A DNA stretch of 64,000 bases from an uncultured Collinsella sp. (GTDB taxonomy: Bacteria > Actinomycetota > Coriobacteriia > Coriobacteriales > Coriobacteriaceae). The stretch is from positions 28,366 to 92,365 of the forward strand of contig CABVDH010000006.1 in the NCBI GenBank assembly GCA_902497065.1, in the 5' to 3' direction. The notes below the pieces were generated by a model, which saw only the letters and a list, made by a program, of their open reading frames with translations, was not told where the DNA came from and made no database searches. Shown piece after piece: positions 55,211 through 63,996 of this stretch (the stretch's first letter is position 1; every line of letters begins with the position of its first letter). Made by a program: the position numbers and the translations under genes.

Positions 55211-56638
55211 TTAGGCCTCGTCGGTGTCCAGGTCAAAGCCAAAGTAGCGGACCGCATTGTTGTAGCTGATGTCACGCACAACCTCGCCCAGCAGCTCCAT
55301 GTCGGCCGGGTACTTGCCCTGCTCGACCCACTCGCCGATCACGCTGCACAGCACGCGACGGAAGTACTCGTGGCGCGGATAGGACAGGAAGGAGCGGGAA
55401 TCGGTAAGCATGCCCACAAAGTTGCCCAACACGCCCTCGTTAGCCAGAGCCGTAAGCTGCTCGCGCATGCCGACCTCGTTGTCGTTGAACCACCAGGCGG
55501 AGCCGTTCTGGATCTTACCGGCAGTCGGAGCCTCCTGGAAGCAACCCATGACGGTATCGATCATGGTGTTATCGATGGGGTTCAGGCTGTACAGGATGGT
55601 CTTGGGCAGGCCGCAGGTCTCCTGGATGGAGTTGAGGAAATCGGCGAGCTGGTCGGACGGCGTGTAGTTGGAGATGCAGTCGTAGCCGGTGTCGGGACCG
55701 AGTTTGGCGAACATGGCGCGGTTGTTGTCGCGCTTGCAGCCAAAGTGCAGCTGCATGGCCCAGCCCAGACGGACATACTCGCCGGCAACGAACTGCATAA
55801 AGGCAGTCTTGTACTTGAGGACCTCTTCCTCGGTAAGCGGCTCGGCAGCCAGACCCTTGGCAAAGATAGCCTCGATCTCGTCGGCGGTAGCCGGGACGTA
55901 CATAACGTAGTCGAGTGCGTGGTCGGAGGCGCGGCAGCCCAGCTCGTGAGCAACGTCGTAGCGCTTGGAAATGGCAGCCTTCATGCCCTCAAAGTCGCTG
56001 ACCTCAACGCCGGCAACCTCGGAAAGGTGCTTGCAGTAGTCGGCAAACTCCTGGCCGCGCTCGATGCGCAAAGCGGCATCGGGGCGCATGGCGGGAACGA
56101 CCTGAACGTCAAAGCTGTCGTCGGCGGCAATCTTCTTGTGCCACTCAAAGCTGTCGGCGGGGTCGTCGGTAGTGCAGATCATGCGGACGTTGGACTGCTT
56201 GATCAGGTTACGGCAGGTAAAGCTAGCCTCAGCGAGCTTGGCGTTGGCAAGGTCCCAGACCTCCTGGGCAGTCTTGCCGTTGAGGACGCCCTCGTAGCCA
56301 AAGTAGCGCTTAAGCTCCAGGTGGCTCCACTCAAAGACGGGGTTGCCAACGCAGCGACCCAGGGTCTCGGCCCACTTTTGGAACTTCTCGCGAGCAGGGG
56401 CGTCGCCAGTGATAAAACGCTCGTCGACGCCGTTGGCACGCATCAGGCGCCACTTGTAGTGGTCGCCGCCCAGCCAAACCTCGGTGATGTTCTCGAAACG
56501 CTTGTCCTCCCAAATCTCCTTAGGAGAAATGTGGCAGTGATAGTCGACGATGGGCATGCCCTCGGCAAAGTTGTGGAACAGCTCCTCGCCGGTCTTAGTG
56601 CTCAGCAGGAAATCCTGATCGTCCATAAAGTTTTTCAT
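55211..56638 (-). CDS. uxaC: Glucuronate/galacturonate isomerase UxaC
   Basis: A 475-residue amidohydrolase-fold isomerase that converts D-galacturonate to D-tagaturonate (and glucuronate to fructuronate). MPIVDYHCHISPKEIWED near residue 28 holds the metal-binding HxH; CTTDDPAD, PAMRPD and FLSYPRHEYFRR are further family marks. AAAGGGG precedes the ATG of MKNFMDDQ; an in-frame start 22 codons earlier would overlap operator h. First gene of uxaCBA with two perfect operators and a LytTR-like site in front. Confidence 0.95.
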   Translation of the reverse strand: MKNFMDDQDFLLSTKTGEELFHNFAEGMPIVDYHCHISPKEIWEDKRFENITEVWLGGDHYKWRLMRANGVDERFITGDAPAREKFQKWAETLGRCVGNPVFEWSHLELKRYFGYEGVLNGKTAQEVWDLANAKLAEASFTCRNLIKQSNVRMICTTDDPADSFEWHKKIAADDSFDVQVVPAMRPDAALRIERGQEFADYCKHLSEVAGVEVSDFEGMKAAISKRYDVAHELGCRASDHALDYVMYVPATADEIEAIFAKGLAAEPLTEEEVLKYKTAFMQFVAGEYVRLGWAMQLHFGCKRDNNRAMFAKLGPDTGYDCISNYTPSDQLADFLNSIQETCGLPKTILYSLNPIDNTMIDTVMGCFQEAPTAGKIQNGSAWWFNDNEVGMREQLTALANEGVLGNFVGMLTDSRSFLSYPRHEYFRRVLCSVIGEWVEQGKYPADMELLGEVVRDISYNNAVRYFGFDLDTDEA

Positions 56639-56692
56639 CAAACAGCCCCTTTGCTGGCAACGCGGGCGCACGGCGCGCTCGTTATCCTTTAG

Positions 56693-56704
56693 GTGAACGT
56701 TCAC
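56693..56704. promoter_or_regulatory. GTGAACGTTCAC operator (site h)
   Basis: Perfect palindrome 54 bases upstream of the uxaC start codon. Confidence 0.85.
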
Positions 56705-56728
56705 TATACTAATCTATTACGGCTTAAA

Positions 56729-56744
56729 AGGTGAACGTTCACCT
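56729..56744. promoter_or_regulatory. AGGTGAACGTTCACCT operator (site i)
   Basis: A perfect 16-bp palindrome, the best example of the motif in the window, 38 bp from site h. It probably shows the full operator: AGGTGAAC-GTTCACCT with a central CG, as expected for a LacI-family protein. Confidence 0.88.
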
Positions 56745-56756
56745 AACCACCACGGG

Positions 56757-56786
56757 GTGAACGGTAGATTTTGCCCGTTCAACGGT
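56757..56786. promoter_or_regulatory. LytTR-type direct repeat (site 3)
   Basis: GTGAACGGT (56757-56765) and TTCAACGGT (56778-56786), starts 21 bp apart. Located upstream of the two LacI-type operators of uxaC, the same arrangement as at the GPH symporter. Confidence 0.55.
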
Positions 56787-56875
56787 TGCTGGAGATGTGA
56801 CTTGCATGTATTGCGGACCGGTTGACGTCCCCGAACACCGAACTTGAGCGCTTTTGCTCAGGTGGGTCATGTCCC

Positions 56876-57072
56876 GACGTACATTTTTGGGAGTATTCAG
56901 CATTGGAGCGCGCCGTGCGCCATCCTCAGCGTCCTATTTGGAACGCAGATAGCGCCCGATCGGCATAAAAAGTGCCCCCGATGGCAAATTACGCCATCGG
57001 GGGCACTTAAAACAGTCGTTCTGCACCTCATTCAGGGCATGCCAATGCTGAATACTCCCAAAAATGCACGTC
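56876..57072. repeat. 197-bp element with 31-bp inverted repeats around a terminator
   Basis: The arm at 56876-56906 (GACGTACATTTTTGGGAGTA...) is complementary to 57042-57072 with one mismatch. The interior contains the lacI terminator. Size and long arms resemble the element at 17247-17448, but the sequences are unrelated. Confidence 0.6.
56967..57008 (-). terminator. Terminator of the LacI gene
   Basis: AAGTGCCCCCGATGGC / GCCATCGGGGGCACTT, a perfect 16-bp stem followed on the minus strand by a T-run; it lies inside the 31-bp inverted repeat. Confidence 0.9.
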
Positions 57073-57098
57073 GCAAGAGGGGGTACCTGCTCAATCGG

Positions 57099-58178
57099 CT
57101 AAATACCCGCAAGTTCGCAGTAGCGATCGACATTGCTGGCAAATACCATCTCGACGGCGCCCTTCTGGACGGGCACCGTCGGGGTCCTTCCCCACAGCAG
57201 ATAATCGCCCAGCGTCTTAGCGCCGCGATACGCCAGGCTCGTCGGGTCCTTATAGACAATATTGGTAAAGATACCGCGGCGCAAGGCCAGAGCACTTTCG
57301 GGAAACAGGTCGTTGCCGACCACCATGACCTGACCGGCCTTGCCGGTCGAGACGAGCGCGTCGGCAACCACTTCGGAACCAACGGCAAAAACGCTACAGA
57401 TAAGTTCGGGGGCGTCCGGCGCACTCAAGCGCTTTTCGAGCTCATGCTCGAGTTGTTTGACTTGCGCATGGGCACCTGCAAGATCCTCAACCTGCCATGG
57501 AATATCACGTTCGCGCAGGTAATTGTGGAAGGCGCGGGCGGTTAGATAGTGCGAATCGGTATATGGGTCGCCTGTCAAAAGGAGCACGCGGGCGTCGGCC
57601 CCAGAAGCATGGACCAGGTTTGCCGCCTGCTCGGCCATAAGGCTGCCTGCCGTCGAATAATCGGCCAAGCTCGCACCCAAACGATTCAAATGCGGACGGT
57701 CGCCGTCGACAAGCTCAATCGTCACGCCCGCCTCGGCGATCTGCCCCAAAAGCTCAGTCGCACGATCGTCGCCCGGCGCATAGGCGAGCAAGCCATCAAT
57801 CTTCTCGCCCACCTGCAGACGCTCGTCGATTTGCTCGAGTGCATCAGCGTAGCCGCCCACGCCAAATTCAACGCGCTCAACCGTAATGCCCCGGTCGATG
57901 ACCTCCTGTTCAAAGCGATTGCAGCCTTCCCACAGGTAACGGAAAAAGTACGCTCCCTCGCGCGATGCGCGGGGCAGGCAAAACACCAGATTGATATCCT
58001 TGCGGCGCAGGCTTGAGGCACTTGTGTTGCGGTGATAGCCCATGGCCTCGGCCTTAGCGTTCACCTTGGCGCGCACGGATTCGCTCACGCCGGCCTTTCC
58101 CGTCAGAGCCTTGTGCACGGTATTGATGGAAACGCCAAGCTCGGCGGCTATGTCCTTCATGGTTACGCGAGCGCTCAT
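57099..58178 (-). CDS. LacI-family regulator of the pectin/uronate locus
   Basis: A 359-residue regulator. The helix-turn-helix is MKDIAAELGVSINTVHKALTG (~7-27), followed by the hinge and a sugar-binding-protein-like sensor (DGLLAYAPGDDRATEL, VLLLTGDPYTDS, VMVVGNDLFPESA). It is encoded directly upstream of uxaCBA in the same direction but with its own terminator. The palindrome GTGAACGTTCAC with central CG found in front of uxaC, the GPH symporter, GH105, the dhuD-like gene and the YczE-like gene is the expected kind of operator. Binding is inferred. Confidence 0.85.
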   Translation of the reverse strand: MSARVTMKDIAAELGVSINTVHKALTGKAGVSESVRAKVNAKAEAMGYHRNTSASSLRRKDINLVFCLPRASREGAYFFRYLWEGCNRFEQEVIDRGITVERVEFGVGGYADALEQIDERLQVGEKIDGLLAYAPGDDRATELLGQIAEAGVTIELVDGDRPHLNRLGASLADYSTAGSLMAEQAANLVHASGADARVLLLTGDPYTDSHYLTARAFHNYLRERDIPWQVEDLAGAHAQVKQLEHELEKRLSAPDAPELICSVFAVGSEVVADALVSTGKAGQVMVVGNDLFPESALALRRGIFTNIVYKDPTSLAYRGAKTLGDYLLWGRTPTVPVQKGAVEMVFASNVDRYCELAGI

Positions 58179-58275
58179 GCGGTTACTCCGTTATAGATAA
58201 GTTGCCAATTAATAGTCCAGTTAACGATACCCCAAAAATACTCTTCGACTCGCCGTGCTCTCCCTCAAATGCACA

Positions 58276-58309
58276 AAGCGCCCCGCGAACGGATGCCCGC
58301 GGAGCGCTT
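58276..58309 (-). terminator. Terminator of the FeoB-associated gene
   Basis: AAGCGCCCCGCG / CCGCGGAGCGCTT imperfect stem, 14 bases past the stop; moderate T-run on the minus strand. Confidence 0.65.
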
Positions 58310-58322
58310 GGATGTCCGAACC

Positions 58323-58523
58323 TTATTTGATACCGCGACCCAAGTCTTCGGCGATTTTGTCTACGCCCTTAAGTGCAGCGCACGTCTTTTTGTTGGAGCA
58401 ATGCCCCGTGCAAACGCCACCCTGAGCGCAGTCGGCGCAGGTGCCCTTGCGGTAGATGCGCACGCACACGGCGACAAACGCAACGCCGATAACAGCCAGT
58501 ACAACAATATCGATAGGTGCCAT
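58323..58523 (-). CDS. FeoB-associated Cys-rich small membrane protein
   Basis: A 66-residue peptide with one N-terminal membrane helix (~4-22: IDIVVLAVIGVAFVAVC) and a cysteine-rich tail (CADCAQGGVCTGHCSNKKTC). This matches the FeoB-associated Cys-rich family, normally encoded beside ferrous iron transporters. No feoB is in the window. GAGGAGG gives a strong ribosome binding site. Confidence 0.85.
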   Translation of the reverse strand: MAPIDIVVLAVIGVAFVAVCVRIYRKGTCADCAQGGVCTGHCSNKKTCAALKGVDKIAEDLGRGIK

Positions 58524-58573
58524 AGCAAGCCTCCTCTAGTTAACCACCACTTACTTTATCCCATTCTCCACCT

Positions 58574-58600
58574 ACCAAAAAGGGACAGGTTAATTTTGGT
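58574..58600. repeat. CCAAAATAAACCTGTCCC hairpin, copy 2 (inverted)
   Basis: ACCAAAAAGGGACAGGTTAATTTTGGT with the flanking CGGTTTTATCTG is the reverse complement of much of 3083-3120. Short ACCAAAA/TTTTGGT arms. It lies in the 177-base spacer between the FeoB-associated gene and the end of the polysaccharide operon. Confidence 0.55.
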
Positions 58601-58700
58601 CGGTTTTATCTGCGAAAACGCCACATCTCCCCACCACATTGGTACAAGGCAACCTATCCGGAATGGGTGAAATCATGATCATAGAGCTCATCTCGCTGCC

Positions 58701-60566
58701 TCACTCAGCAATAAGGTTTACCCTGGTGCTATTTTTCTCGATACGATAGACGCCGACCTTGCCTGTAACGCCATAATGCTTTTTAAGTAGACCCATCTCC
58801 GCAGAATTGGACTCGATTACGATGAGCTTGTCATAACCCGACAGAAGGTTATCCATATTGGGCTCATAGAACGCGCATATGGCATCGGAATGCGGGGCAA
58901 ACAGATAATATCGAGCCACATACGTGAAGTAATACGAAGTCATAAGCCCATCGCGATCGGAACCGAACAGCAAATAACGAGTACCGTCTTCTTTACCCGA
59001 TGCCGGCCAGCGATCACCGACGACATCTCGGACCGTCGCCGGAAGCGAAGTGTCGTATGTCTTTGCATTGAATAGCATGCCGTTGTATTCACTCGTCAAA
59101 AGGCCAAGCGACAAGGCGATGCAGCCCATTACAACCTGTTGGTATCGCCGCTTATGTAACGGCGTTGCATGGCAGGGGGAACCATCGGACCGGAATTTCA
59201 TCTGCCCCTCAAGCTCAACGGTAACTGCCATCGCCAGGCCACCGACAAACAATGCAATGATGCTGCAAGCATAACGATCGAATCCAGCAAGCCTCAAGGC
59301 CTCGTCCATTGGCATCGAGAAAATGTACATGGCGAGAATACCCACATAGTAAACAATTGTCATGAAATCAAGCGCAACCAGTGCGCGGCACACATGTGTC
59401 AACTGATGCCCAAAGCGCCACCGAGCAGCCGCTAGCAATGCGACAACAGCCAAGTTGCCGAGCAGGAAACCGAGCGCAGGCCTGGTAGTTAAATCGATGG
59501 AGGTCGCAAAAAACGTCGAGACGACCTGCGCGATCTGGGCAGTATTCTTACCGCCGACCACCGCCGCGTGAGCAGCATCGCCCACATCGAACTTATTCTT
59601 GACGCCCGCGAGCGCCGTGGCCATGTGCCAACTCCACATCAGATAAGTGGAAAAACCCAAAACACCTGCGACGGCAGTTGCACCAAACCAGCGCAGACGA
59701 GCGTTCCAGCTGCGATTCCTGAGAGCAACGTGTCCGCGCGCTAAATGGTAAGCGAGCACAAATGCAACGAATACGACGCCCGTCGACTTCACCACTATGA
59801 GCTCCGCCATCAACGGCACGAGCAACTTGAGCTCGCGGCGAACATCACCGTTATAACGATCCACGACTGCCCAGCACGCCATCGTGAGGACCGGGAGCAC
59901 GAAATCAACCAAAAGGTTATTAATGCGAATCGTTACATTGAAAAACGTAAGGAGCGAGCAGCCAGCCCCTAACACCGCATATGGCAGAAACGAACGGCGA
60001 TTGCGCACAATACCAAGAACAGCATAAAAACATGAGAAGATAAAGGCTGCCTGAACAACGAGCATTGTTCCCTCGGCATGGCCTAAAAACGTGCATGCGC
60101 AGTACAGCAGTGAAGTTGTGCCGAGCGGATAGTTGAAAAACTCAACGAGACCACTTGACGCCGTGGGGAAAGCCCCCGTCTCCAGCATGACCTTGAGCGC
60201 TATAGCCCAATGCGTAAAGTTATCGTAATGCTCGAGACGCGCCGACAGCAGGGGCCACAGAAAGATCAACATACCTAGGAGAAAACACGCGTCAGGGAGA
60301 CCAAAGGGCAATCTAGCAAGACCACGACCATGGAGACAGGGCATTGCCGCTGCACCGGCGATGGCGCCCACCACAACCACCCCCCAGATGGCAGGGGCAA
60401 GCGCGCCCACGATTCCACCGGCATACGTGACGACCCCCATGACACACAAGGCACACACGGGAGCGAAATGCACATCCGTCTCGGTCAAACGATGGATCCA
60501 ATAGCACAGACCGAAGAGCGCTAGCAGGAACAGCGCCACACGGCCGAAGGCAGCAATAATCAGCAT
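58701..60566 (-). CDS. Large polytopic membrane protein, possible GT-C or polymerase-like
   Basis: A 621-residue protein with about 12-14 hydrophobic segments and a C-terminal ~120-residue soluble part (TRYLLFGSDRDGLMTSYYF, YDKLIVIESNS). An Asp/Glu-containing loop after the third helix group (LEHYDNFTHWAIALK) resembles the first loop of GT-C or O-antigen-ligase-type proteins, but I cannot assign a family. The ATG overlaps the last 7 bases of the upstream glycosyltransferase gene, and AAGGAG precedes it. Role in polymer synthesis or export is inferred from the operon. Confidence 0.7.
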   Translation of the reverse strand: MLIIAAFGRVALFLLALFGLCYWIHRLTETDVHFAPVCALCVMGVVTYAGGIVGALAPAIWGVVVVGAIAGAAAMPCLHGRGLARLPFGLPDACFLLGMLIFLWPLLSARLEHYDNFTHWAIALKVMLETGAFPTASSGLVEFFNYPLGTTSLLYCACTFLGHAEGTMLVVQAAFIFSCFYAVLGIVRNRRSFLPYAVLGAGCSLLTFFNVTIRINNLLVDFVLPVLTMACWAVVDRYNGDVRRELKLLVPLMAELIVVKSTGVVFVAFVLAYHLARGHVALRNRSWNARLRWFGATAVAGVLGFSTYLMWSWHMATALAGVKNKFDVGDAAHAAVVGGKNTAQIAQVVSTFFATSIDLTTRPALGFLLGNLAVVALLAAARWRFGHQLTHVCRALVALDFMTIVYYVGILAMYIFSMPMDEALRLAGFDRYACSIIALFVGGLAMAVTVELEGQMKFRSDGSPCHATPLHKRRYQQVVMGCIALSLGLLTSEYNGMLFNAKTYDTSLPATVRDVVGDRWPASGKEDGTRYLLFGSDRDGLMTSYYFTYVARYYLFAPHSDAICAFYEPNMDNLLSGYDKLIVIESNSAEMGLLKKHYGVTGKVGVYRIEKNSTRVNLIAE

Positions 60567-62809
60567 GCAGCGTCTCCTTCGACATGAGCAGAATCGTGAC
60601 TGGTCCGCTCCGCATCCCGTGAATCGCCGCATCGATCGCTATCACGCCTGGAGCGGCGGCGAGATCTCCATACGCGGTAACGCGAAAGAAGCGCCCTTAT
60701 CCTCATGCGGACAATACGCACGATATCGTCATAGGTGGTGTTCCAGCTATCAAGCTCCTCGGCGATGCCCGTTTCGCGATCGTACAGCAGCTGATCATAG
60801 ATGCGACGCTCCTCGAGCGAGCGGTGCTCGATTCGAAGCGCCGCGTACCACGACTCATCATCGCCACATTTGGATTGAAAGAGGCGCACAAGCCTACCAG
60901 AAACGCATGTGCAATAGCGACCATCTCCCAAGCGCACCGCAAAGCTGCGCAGCTCCTCGGGAAAGGGATCATCGATGCGCACGAGTACACCACCGTCTGA
61001 CATGTTGATGGCACGCCCCGCGAAAACACCCACAGGGCCTTCGTCATCCGTCTCATCCGAACTGCAATCGGGGAAAACGCCACCTTCGGCCACGGCTTCG
61101 CCGGTGCCCTCGGTTAGCTTCGACCACTCATCCTCAACCGGCAGCGCCGTCAGCACCGCAGGTTCGTCTACGGAGATGCGAGTACTCTTGCGCGGCATGG
61201 ACCGACCACCCGAAAAGGCAATAGCATACAAAAGGGCAATCAAGTTGTAGCACAACCAATAGATGATCACGGAACTGTACACGAGCGCCATGCCATACTT
61301 TCCCCATGTAAATCTGATAATAGCTGCAACCGAGAGCACCACGAGCAACAGGTGTGGGAGCATGTTCCACAGGCTACCGCTGCGATTGGTCGTCTTGTCT
61401 TTACGCGTAACTTTGAACTTGGTCTCGCGGATACCGAGCGTCTCAAGAAATACGGGAATAATAAGTGATGGCGCCAGCGTGGTGTCGATGATTTGACTCC
61501 ATTTCTGACTGCGAACATTGCTCGAAAGCAATTTCATAGACCTGCTATAAAAGAAATAGCTCGGCAGCCAAAAAATTAGTAACTGCCAGAGTGTGCAGTT
61601 AACCACTTGGAAGTCAAACAAGGCAAACATAATGGGCGCAAGAATGAAGATGATGCGGTTGAAGAATGACCACCAGTACAGAAAACTGCACAGATAGGTA
61701 ATGCGCGCGGAAAAAGAAATCTTACGGGAAAAGATGACACCCGTGTTTTGGATGCTCTGAATCACACCGCGCGCCCAGCGGATGCGTTGGTGCACCATCG
61801 AGCGCACATCCGTCGTCGAGAGGCCGTGAGCTTCGACCTTATCAGTGGCATAGGTAATATAACCCGCCATCTGCAGACGACAGCTCGTCTCAAAATCTTC
61901 GGTGATCGTATGATACGGAAACCCGCCAATCTCCTCCATACCGGCGCGCGAAATCACGGCATTGCTACCGGTGTATGCGCAGGCGTTGGACGAGTTGCGC
62001 ATCTGGTTTACCTCGCGTGAGAAGAAATCTTGCTCATTAGGAATCTTGTCCTCGGCGTACAGATTGAACTGAAAAAGATCAAGATTATAGAAGCTTTGCG
62101 GCGTCTGAATCAGACCGACTTTAAGGTCCTCATTGAGTTCGTCCTCGGAACGATAACGCCATGCGCCGGTCGCGCCATCCTGAATATAGCGAGGCAGCAA
62201 GAAATAGGGCACGGTATCTACGAGAAAGCTGCTACGCGGAATCATGTCGGCATCGAACGTCGCGATCAGCGGTGAAGTCGTGTGCCTTAACGCGTTGTTG
62301 AGGTTGCCCGATTTGGCATACTTGTTATCCTCGCAGGGGATATAACCAATCCCAAGTTCAGCCGCAAGGGAAGCGACCTCTTTGCGGCAGCCATCGTCAG
62401 CAAAATAGACGTGCACCCGAGAACGATCGGGATAGTCCATGTAGGTACAGGCGTTCGCCGTCTTGAACAACACGTCAGTCGGCTCGTTGTGCGTAGCGAT
62501 TACCACGTCAACGTCGGGATAGTCTTCGGGCAAGATTTTCGGCATAACGAGATGTCCGCTGTCGGCCTTAACCTTGCGGTAGTAAAGTTCGAAGGTCGTA
62601 AACGCGGTTACTGTCTCAGCGATGAGCAGCAAGACCGCAAAAACCATCTGGGGAATCCCCTGATCAAACGGCAGGGTGAACAGCAGACGCCATAGCAGAT
62701 AGATGACCATAAGGACTGCAGTGACGATAAAGGTCGTCACATCGCGCTTCCGTGCCCCCTGTTTTTCCACCACGCTTTTCTTGGCTTTCTTAAGCTCATG
62801 AACGTTCAC
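60560..62809 (-). CDS. Cellulose-synthase-like glycosyltransferase (GT2) with PilZ domain
   Basis: A 749-residue membrane glycosyltransferase of the BcsA type. Two N-terminal helices are followed by a GT2 domain with VVIATHNEP, DADM, TED and QRIRW (the D,D,D,QxxRW set), then about six helices. A PilZ-like domain follows (~545-660): RKSTR fits RxxxR and NMSDGG fits (D/N)xSxxG, the c-di-GMP contacts. The C-terminus is strongly basic. It would make and extrude a beta-glycan under c-di-GMP control. GTG start with GGGGGA upstream. No BcsB or BcsZ gene follows. Confidence 0.88.
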   Translation of the reverse strand: MNVHELKKAKKSVVEKQGARKRDVTTFIVTAVLMVIYLLWRLLFTLPFDQGIPQMVFAVLLLIAETVTAFTTFELYYRKVKADSGHLVMPKILPEDYPDVDVVIATHNEPTDVLFKTANACTYMDYPDRSRVHVYFADDGCRKEVASLAAELGIGYIPCEDNKYAKSGNLNNALRHTTSPLIATFDADMIPRSSFLVDTVPYFLLPRYIQDGATGAWRYRSEDELNEDLKVGLIQTPQSFYNLDLFQFNLYAEDKIPNEQDFFSREVNQMRNSSNACAYTGSNAVISRAGMEEIGGFPYHTITEDFETSCRLQMAGYITYATDKVEAHGLSTTDVRSMVHQRIRWARGVIQSIQNTGVIFSRKISFSARITYLCSFLYWWSFFNRIIFILAPIMFALFDFQVVNCTLWQLLIFWLPSYFFYSRSMKLLSSNVRSQKWSQIIDTTLAPSLIIPVFLETLGIRETKFKVTRKDKTTNRSGSLWNMLPHLLLVVLSVAAIIRFTWGKYGMALVYSSVIIYWLCYNLIALLYAIAFSGGRSMPRKSTRISVDEPAVLTALPVEDEWSKLTEGTGEAVAEGGVFPDCSSDETDDEGPVGVFAGRAINMSDGGVLVRIDDPFPEELRSFAVRLGDGRYCTCVSGRLVRLFQSKCGDDESWYAALRIEHRSLEERRIYDQLLYDRETGIAEELDSWNTTYDDIVRIVRMRIRALLSRYRVWRSRRRSRRDSDRCGDSRDAERTSHDSAHVEGDAAC

Positions 62810-62821
62810 GGAATCATCCCC

Positions 62822-63895
62822 CTATTCAAAGACCCATGACTGCTGGATACGGTAGTTAGCAAAGAACAATGCCGTATCAACAAACGGTTTGATGATGAAG
62901 ACCGGTATGGGCAGTGCAACGGAAATCAAGAGGGCGAGAGCTGCGCTCGCCAGCATACAAGCTGCGCACAGGGCGATATAGCGGCAAAGGCTCCGAGAAC
63001 AGCTGGAATTATCCGCTTTGAAGACGATATTTCGATTCAGCATATAGTTGACAAATGCCGAGACGACCCGCGCAACGACGGTTGCCCACACGATGGCTGC
63101 GCTGGTCGCGACACCATGCGACCATAGGAGTAGGAGCGCAAAGAACAGTGCCCAATCCAACAACGATGTGCAAAGCGAAGAGAGCGTGTAGCGCGCAAAC
63201 GCAGAGAATAAGACACCGAGCACGCGAAGCGAATCAACAACGGGACGGAAATGTGATGCCTCGTTGTCACCCTCGTAGACCGTGGTAATGGGAACCTCGA
63301 AGATGCCACCCGCACGCCGCGCCAGCACAAGCATCTCTGTCTCGAACTCATATCCGTCTCGCACCACAGCGAGCATACGGCGCATAAGCGACGCCGGAAG
63401 GCCACGTAAGCCCGTCTGCGTATCACTCACATCGACACCGCAGAGCACGCGCATGGCCCCAAGCATAAAATTGTTACCGAGCTTACTGCGCGCAGGAACG
63501 CCATTACCGTCAAATCGGCGACAGCCAAGCACCAACGAGTCCTGGTGCAGACCGAGTTCGCGCGCAACGGCGCGGATATCGGCAGGCAAATGCTGACCAT
63601 CGGCATCTGCCGTGACGGCCCCCGCAACAGTCGGGACCTGTTCCAAGAGATAAGAAAAGGCAGTCTTGAGAGCCGCACCTTTGCCGCGGTTGAGCCCGTG
63701 GACAAGAACCGTAGCACCAAGCGCGCGGGCGCGGTCAAACACCACAGAACAGGACGCGCTGCTCCCGTCATCCACCACAACGATCGGTCCCGGCCATCCG
63801 AACACGAGCTCCTCAAGTAGTGCGGCCAGCCGACCACTCGGCTCATACGCGGGAATCACCAAAGCTATCCTATTGTCGATATCTGCCATGATCAA
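62822..63895 (-). CDS. GT2 glycosyltransferase fused to a GtrA-like membrane domain
   Basis: A 357-residue protein. Residues ~1-225 are a DPM1-like GT2 domain (VIPAYEP, VVVDDGSSA, ADADGQHLP, SKLGNNFMLGAM); residues ~230-357 are a four-helix GtrA domain (FARYTLSSLCTSLLDWALFF, NYMLNRNIVF). Such proteins load a sugar on polyprenyl phosphate and flip or hand it on. TTG at 63895 fits the GGAG site best; ATG at 63889 is an alternative. The next gene starts 12 bases after its stop, so the three genes form one operon. Confidence 0.87.
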   Translation of the reverse strand: MIMADIDNRIALVIPAYEPSGRLAALLEELVFGWPGPIVVVDDGSSASCSVVFDRARALGATVLVHGLNRGKGAALKTAFSYLLEQVPTVAGAVTADADGQHLPADIRAVARELGLHQDSLVLGCRRFDGNGVPARSKLGNNFMLGAMRVLCGVDVSDTQTGLRGLPASLMRRMLAVVRDGYEFETEMLVLARRAGGIFEVPITTVYEGDNEASHFRPVVDSLRVLGVLFSAFARYTLSSLCTSLLDWALFFALLLLWSHGVATSAAIVWATVVARVVSAFVNYMLNRNIVFKADNSSCSRSLCRYIALCAACMLASAALALLISVALPIPVFIIKPFVDTALFFANYRIQQSWVFE

Positions 63896-63968
63896 ATGGA
63901 TTCTCCAACATAATGAATCGATTTGCGGACGTCGATTATAACGAAATTGCCTAGCGGTTAAAACAAAA

Positions 63969-63996
63969 GCCCGAGTGTCGCTGGGACACCCGGGCT
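63969..63996 (-). terminator. Terminator of an off-window gene
   Basis: AGCCCGAGTGTC / GGACACCCGGGCT stem followed on the minus strand by TTTTGTTTT. It marks the end of a minus-strand gene lying beyond the right edge. Confidence 0.8.

Noticed and set aside
62798..62809. Operator ATGAACGTTCAC at the start codon of the cellulose-synthase-like gene
   Set aside because: Eleven of 12 bases match the pectin operator, but the bases are also the first codons of the protein and there is no functional link. Kept only as a remark.
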